This document shows positions 6,248 through 9,438 of a DNA stretch of 9,438 bases, one piece after another. Below the pieces are notes generated by a model. That model saw only the letters and a program-made list of their open reading frames with translations, had not been told where the DNA came from and did not search any database. Source of the stretch: SIG710 sp045595425 (lineage in GTDB: Bacteria > Bacillota > Clostridia > Oscillospirales > CAG-272); NCBI GenBank assembly GCA_045595425.1, contig JAZOAL010000036.1, positions 1-9,438 on the forward strand. The letters run 5' to 3'. Each line of letters begins with the position of its first letter. Position 1 is the stretch's first letter. The translations under genes and the position numbers were made by a program.

Positions 6248-6577
6248 ATGTTTGAAAAGAATTTGAGTATGGGCTATCTTCTCGATTTTTACGGCGAGGT
6301 CTTGTCGGAAAGAAAAAGAGAAGTGCTCGGATATTATTATAATGACGATCTTTCTCTTGCCGAAATTGCCGCAGAGCTCAGTATCTCAAGACAGGGCGTG
6401 AGAGATATCATCAAGAAAGCGGAAGAGGAGCTTACATTTCTTGAGGAAAAGCTTCATCTTGCCGAAAAATTCGATTCGGCGCAAAGGCGCATTGAGAGAG
6501 CAAAGACTTTGGCTTCTTCCCTCGGCTCAGAGGAGCTTTGGGGAGAGCTTGAAGCGATTGCAGCGGATCTCGGTTAA
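6248..6577 (+). CDS. ylxM: YlxM/p13-like helix-turn-helix protein, SRP-associated
   Basis: A 109-residue cytoplasmic protein, essentially the length of Bacillus YlxM (about 110). Residues 35-62 form a helix-turn-helix like sigma-70 region 4 (SLAEIAAELSISRQGVRDIIKKAEEEL), followed by a charged helical C-terminus. In Firmicutes and mollicutes ylxM is commonly encoded directly before ffh, and the protein has been linked to signal recognition particle function; its exact role is less settled than that of Ffh. ATG 6248 is chosen because it follows a GGGG run (6237-6240) 7 nt upstream. An upstream in-frame TTG at 6218 lies almost at the predicted transcript start and would add ten atypical residues. 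The gap to ffh is 24 nt, so the two are co-transcribed. The palindrome over its promoter suggests autoregulation, which is unproven. Confidence 0.9.
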   Translation: MFEKNLSMGYLLDFYGEVLSERKREVLGYYYNDDLSLAEIAAELSISRQGVRDIIKKAEEELTFLEEKLHLAEKFDSAQRRIERAKTLASSLGSEELWGELEAIAADLG

Positions 6578-6601
6578 TTATTTTAAGAAAGGAAACACGG
6601 T

Positions 6602-7942
6602 ATGCCTTTTCAGAGTTTGAGCGATAAGCTTGCAAACGCATTCAAAAAATTCAGGAATAAGGGTAAACTCACAGAGGCTGATGTCAAGGCAGGTATGCGC
6701 GAGATAAAGCTCGCCCTGCTTGAAGCTGATGTTAACTTCAAGGTCGTCCGTGAATTCATAAATACAGTTTCGGAAAGAGCGGTCGGCTCGGATGTGCTTG
6801 AAAGTCTCGTGCCCGCACAGCAGATCGTCAAGATCGTAAACGAAGAGCTGACAAACCTTATGGGCGGCACTCAGAGCAAGCTGACTATTGCTTCAAAGCC
6901 TCCCACAGTTGTTATGATGGTCGGTCTTCAGGGTGCCGGTAAAACGACCCATGCAGGTAAGCTGGCCGGTCTTTATAAGAAGCAGGGTAAGCATCCGCTG
7001 CTGGTCGCCTGCGATATTTACCGTCCTGCGGCTATAAAACAGCTTCAGGTTGTCGGTGAGGCTCTCGACATTCCTGTATTTACCCTTGGAGATAAGGAAT
7101 CTCCCGTTAAAATTGCAAAAGAAGGTCTGAAATATGCCGAGAGCAAGGGCTATGATATGGTCTTTGTTGATACGGCGGGACGGCTTCATATAGATGAAGA
7201 GCTGATGAATGAGCTGAAGTCCATCAAGGCTGAAGTTAATCCAACAGAAATTCTTCTCACGATCGACGCTATGATCGGTCAGGACGCGGTGAATGTGGCA
7301 TCCACCTTCAATGAGCTTCTTGATATCACAGGCGTTATTCTCACAAAGCTGGATGGCGACACCCGTGGCGGTGCGGCACTTTCCGTAAGGCATGTTACAG
7401 GAAAGCCCATCAAATTTGTGGGTACGGGCGAAAAGCTTGATACCATTGAGCCTTTTTATCCCGACAGAATGGCTTCCAGAATCCTCGGAATGGGCGATGT
7501 TCTTTCTCTTATTGAGAAGGCAGAGCAGGCTTATGACGAGAAGAAGGCGGCAGAGCTTGAGGAAAAGATCCGCAAGCAGACCTTTACTCTTGATGATTAT
7601 CTCGATCAGTTTGCCCAGATCAAAAAGATGGGCTCTATGGAGCAGATAATGGGCATGATACCCGGCATTAAGCCCTCCCAAATGCAGGATGCTAAGATAG
7701 ATGAAAAGCTTATGGCGAGAACCGAGGCTATCATCAAGTCTATGACGAAGCTGGAGAGGGAAAAGCCTGAGATAATCAATGCAAACCGCAAAAAGAGAAT
7801 TGCGGCAGGCAGCGGTGTCACAGTAGAGGACGTTAATAAGCTTCTGCGGCAGTTTGAGCAGATCAGAAAGATGATGAAGCAGCTCGCGGGAATGAACCCG
7901 AAGAAAATGGGCAAGCTTGGCAAGATGAAAATTCCGTTTTGA
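6602..7942 (+). CDS. ffh: Signal recognition particle GTPase Ffh
   Basis: The 446-residue protein subunit of the signal recognition particle, which binds signal sequences of nascent membrane and secreted proteins together with 4.5S/6S RNA and delivers ribosomes to FtsY at the membrane. Domain order is standard: helical N domain (about 1-90); G domain with the P-loop GLQGAGKTT (108-116), DTAGR (190-194) and TKLDGDTRGG (248-257); then a methionine-rich M domain (about 328-446) with the RNA-binding stretch GSGVTVEDVNKLLRQF (403-418) and a basic C-terminal tail. Length and motifs are complete. ATG 6602 follows AAAGGAAA. It lies 24 nt after ylxM and 56 nt before rpsP in a single operon. The SRP RNA gene and ftsY are not in the window. 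Confidence 0.98.
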   Translation: MPFQSLSDKLANAFKKFRNKGKLTEADVKAGMREIKLALLEADVNFKVVREFINTVSERAVGSDVLESLVPAQQIVKIVNEELTNLMGGTQSKLTIASKPPTVVMMVGLQGAGKTTHAGKLAGLYKKQGKHPLLVACDIYRPAAIKQLQVVGEALDIPVFTLGDKESPVKIAKEGLKYAESKGYDMVFVDTAGRLHIDEELMNELKSIKAEVNPTEILLTIDAMIGQDAVNVASTFNELLDITGVILTKLDGDTRGGAALSVRHVTGKPIKFVGTGEKLDTIEPFYPDRMASRILGMGDVLSLIEKAEQAYDEKKAAELEEKIRKQTFTLDDYLDQFAQIKKMGSMEQIMGMIPGIKPSQMQDAKIDEKLMARTEAIIKSMTKLEREKPEIINANRKKRIAAGSGVTVEDVNKLLRQFEQIRKMMKQLAGMNPKKMGKLGKMKIPF

Positions 7943-7998
7943 TTTACGGATTTTTATATAAAATTTTTAATCATTTATATTTTTGGAGGACAAAAATC

Positions 7999-8244
7999 AT
8001 GGCAGTTAAAATCAGACTTAGAAGAATGGGCGCAAAGAAGGCTCCCTTCTACCGCGTTGTCGTTGCAGACAGCCGTTTCCCCCGCGACGGACGCTTCATT
8101 GAGGAGATCGGTTACTACAACCCCCTTACAAATCCCGCAGAGATCAAGATCGACGGCGAGAAGGCTAAGAAGTGGATTTCTAACGGCGCACAGCCCACAG
8201 ATACCGTAAAGGCGCTCCTCAAGAAGTCCGGCATCACCGAATAA
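7999..8244 (+). CDS. rpsP: 30S ribosomal protein S16
   Basis: An 81-residue ribosomal protein (MAVKIRLRRMGAKKAPFYRVVVADSRFPRDGRFIEEIGYYNP...), complete and of family length. It begins with the characteristic basic strand and the YRVVVADSR and RDGRFIEEIGYYNP blocks. S16 binds 16S rRNA early in 30S assembly. ATG 7999 is fixed by GGAGGA (7985-7990) 8 nt upstream; an upstream in-frame ATG at 7939 overlaps the end of ffh and would add unrelated residues. Codons favour C-ending choices more than in neighbouring genes, as expected for high expression. The 56-nt gap after ffh is very AT-rich and might hold a secondary promoter, but no clear -35 is visible. Confidence 0.98.
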   Translation: MAVKIRLRRMGAKKAPFYRVVVADSRFPRDGRFIEEIGYYNPLTNPAEIKIDGEKAKKWISNGAQPTDTVKALLKKSGITE

Positions 8245-8261
8245 TTTGAACGGAGAGAGAA

Positions 8262-8498
8262 ATGCTGGATCTTAAGGAAGTATTATACGGCATCGCTCGT
8301 GCCATTGTTGACAGCCCGGACGAGGTTACTATCGTTCAGACAGAGGACGATGATACCGTTACCCTTACGCTCAGCGTCGCTCCCGACGATATGGGACTTG
8401 TTATCGGCAGGCATGGAAGAATCGCAAAGGCGATCAGAACCGTTATGAAGGCTGCGGCAGGTACAGTGAGCAAAAAGGTGAATGTTGAAATTCGATAA
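8262..8498 (+). CDS. khpA: KH-domain RNA-binding protein KhpA (YlqC)
   Basis: A 78-residue single KH-domain protein with the signature GxxG loop IGRHGR (48-53) between helices, as in KhpA/YlqC. In streptococci KhpA pairs with KhpB (Jag/EloR) as an RNA-binding partner affecting cell elongation and division; in other Firmicutes the gene is also located directly after rpsP. It starts 17 nt after rpsP with a GGAGAG ribosome binding site (8252-8257), and it is the last gene before the operon's terminator. The acidic stretch TEDDDT (27-32) is a normal surface loop. Confidence 0.94.
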   Translation: MLDLKEVLYGIARAIVDSPDEVTIVQTEDDDTVTLTLSVAPDDMGLVIGRHGRIAKAIRTVMKAAAGTVSKKVNVEIR

Positions 8499-8512
8499 GA
8501 ATCAAACAGACG

Positions 8513-8540
8513 AAAAAGGGCGGTTTTTCACCGTCCTTTT
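8513..8540 (+). terminator. Intrinsic terminator of the ylxM-ffh-rpsP-khpA operon
   Basis: AAAAGGGCGGT (8514-8524) pairs with ACCGTCCTTTT (8530-8540) over 11 bp with one G-T wobble and a 5-nt loop. The stem ends in a T run and a further TTTT follows at 8544-8547. It lies 15 bp after khpA. The A/T symmetry would allow some function on the minus strand too. Confidence 0.82.
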
Positions 8541-8554
8541 GGCTTTTATGAAAT

Positions 8555-9256
8555 ATGAATATTGAGGAATATATTTATGGTTTGGGGCTGTACGGTACGC
8601 TGAATGATGCTGACCGAGCTTATATCGAGAGCTGTATTTCGGATATTGAAGGTGAAGGAAAACGCTTTTTCGCCTTGATATCGGGGCTTGGCGATAAGGC
8701 TAAGGCTTTGGAGAAAAAAATCGAAAAGGAAAATGAAAGATATTTTGCTTCGTCGAGGAAGATCGTTGAAGAAGTGAAGAAATATAACGATTCGCTTTCG
8801 GGGGATGGCATTTGGGCTTCGGGAACGGATGAAAATGATAAAAAAATCAAGCTGAAGAGCTATTATATGTATGTTTCAAGGCTTGACGGCTTGGTGGATG
8901 CAATATCTTTTTGCGATTTCTGCATGCCGGATATCTTTGCCCTGAAGGATGAGCTTACAAAGCTTGGAAGGTTTTTATATCTTTATAAAACAGCTTTGAA
9001 TTTTGTTGGCGGCAAAAACGAAAAAAGCGAGAGCTTGGAGACTGCTTCAAAAGCTGCTGAAATGAAAATTGAAGAGCTTTTCCATAAAGCATCGAGGCTT
9101 TGCAAAATCGGGGAAGGAAACGGCAGGAGACTTGGTGATTATCTGCTTTCACTTTCTGCGGCACTTGATGTTAACAATAAAGGCAGGATGATGAACATCA
9201 TATCTGCAAAAAACTGTAATCAGTCTTTTATTTTGTGTTTTATAACCAAGGCATGA
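8555..9256 (+). CDS. Hypothetical charged helical protein
   Basis: A 233-residue protein I do not recognise. It has no signal peptide or convincing membrane segment. It is rich in Lys, Glu and aromatic residues and predicted mostly helical, with a possible coiled coil at residues 40-80 (DKAKALEKKIEKENERYFASSRKIVEEVKKYND) and another charged helix near 150-185. Two cysteines occur close together in SFCDFCMP (about 118-125), without the second pair needed for a zinc finger. ATG 8555 is the first possible start, 14 bp after the terminator, with no Shine-Dalgarno sequence or separate promoter visible. Codon use looks genuinely coding and the frame is uninterrupted. The last ~20 residues (NIISAKNCNQSFILCFITKA) differ in character from the rest and may be a recently acquired tail after loss of the original stop. 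Confidence 0.6.
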   Translation: MNIEEYIYGLGLYGTLNDADRAYIESCISDIEGEGKRFFALISGLGDKAKALEKKIEKENERYFASSRKIVEEVKKYNDSLSGDGIWASGTDENDKKIKLKSYYMYVSRLDGLVDAISFCDFCMPDIFALKDELTKLGRFLYLYKTALNFVGGKNEKSESLETASKAAEMKIEELFHKASRLCKIGEGNGRRLGDYLLSLSAALDVNNKGRMMNIISAKNCNQSFILCFITKA

Positions 9257-9271
9257 ACGGGTATTTTTTCG

Positions 9272-9290
9272 CATATTATTAAATAATATG
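9272..9290. repeat. AT-rich palindrome downstream of the hypothetical gene
   Basis: CATATTATT (9272-9280) and AATAATATG (9282-9290) form a perfect 9-bp inverted repeat around a single A, 15 bp after the stop. A T tract precedes it (9263-9269) but none follows, so on the plus strand it is not a typical terminator. On the minus strand the AT stem is weak. Confidence 0.45.
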
Positions 9291-9383
9291 TTAGCTCTGA
9301 AAACTAAAATTTAGAATAATAAACAATAATTTATCGGGCTGTTTGTAGAGTGACGAATTAACAAATTTAGATGTACGAACGCA

Positions 9384-9406
9384 AGCCTTCTCTGATAGAG
9401 AAGGCT
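9384..9406. repeat. Perfect hairpin in the right-edge intergenic region
   Basis: AGCCTTCTCT (9384-9393) pairs perfectly with AGAGAAGGCT (9397-9406) around GAT. The block resembles the AGCCTTCCCC...GGGGAAGG hairpin of the element at 3641-3914, and it follows CGAATTAA (9355-9362), which also occurs on the opposite strand inside that element (TTAATTCG, 3858-3865). It may be a diverged copy of a related repeat, cut off by the window edge. Apart from these two hairpins I see no gene in the 182 bp from 9257 to the end. Confidence 0.5.
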
Positions 9407-9438
9407 AACGCTTGTCATCATCTGCCATAGTTCACCTT

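Noticed and set aside
7956..7980. ATATAAA/TTTATAT inverted repeat between ffh and rpsP as a regulatory leader
   Set aside because: Pure A/T arms in an AT-rich spacer pair weakly and are expected by chance; no S16 leader structure is recognisable.
1..9438. CRISPR arrays, tRNAs, rRNAs, SRP RNA, insertion-sequence transposases, riboswitches
   Set aside because: I read both strands for regularly spaced repeats, cloverleaf ends and transposase motifs and found none. Leaders of the promoter-driven genes are too short for known riboswitches.

Overview
The window looks like chromosomal DNA from a Gram-positive anaerobe of the class Clostridia, most likely the Oscillospirales/Ruminococcaceae group of gut bacteria. 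Three things point there: the ylxM-ffh-rpsP-khpA gene order, strong GGAGG-type ribosome binding sites with sigma-A promoters of TTGACA/TATAAT type, and a CCTTCCCC...GGGGAAGG-type intergenic palindrome of a kind I associate with these genomes. This assignment is inference; there is no rRNA or other definitive marker.

Layout, left to right. (1) The 3' part of gpmI, a cofactor-independent phosphoglycerate mutase (glycolysis), runs in from the left edge. Its first ~120 bp are much richer in G+C than the rest. (2) copA, a complete Cu(+)-exporting P1B-type ATPase with its own promoter and a strong terminator, carries a second heavy-metal-binding domain at its C-terminus. That domain looks like an in-frame fused CopZ chaperone and still has a Shine-Dalgarno-like sequence and an ATG in front of it. 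(3) A gap of about 380 bp between convergent genes holds a ~274 bp MITE-like element built from long inverted repeats. (4) A DeoR-family repressor (minus strand) and a MATE efflux transporter (plus strand) are divergent. Their predicted promoters overlap so closely that the two -10 boxes share bases, and two near-identical 20-bp direct repeats lie exactly 40 bp apart beside them. This looks like a self-contained regulator/efflux switch. (5) The SRP/translation operon ylxM-ffh-rpsP-khpA starts from a consensus promoter embedded in a perfect 15-bp inverted repeat. It ends in an intrinsic terminator right after khpA, without the rimM-trmD-rplS genes that often follow. (6) An unrecognised 233-residue charged, helical protein begins 14 bp after that terminator with no visible ribosome binding site. 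(7) The right edge is AT-rich, with two hairpins, one of which may be a distant relative of the repeat in (3).

The housekeeping genes (gpmI, ylxM, ffh, rpsP, khpA) are ordinary. The parts worth a second look are regulatory or accessory: the CopA-CopZ fusion with a possible internal start, the DeoR/MATE promoter switch, the ylxM operator-like palindrome, the MITE-like element, and the orphan gene at the right. I found no CRISPR array, tRNA, rRNA, transposase gene or phage gene.
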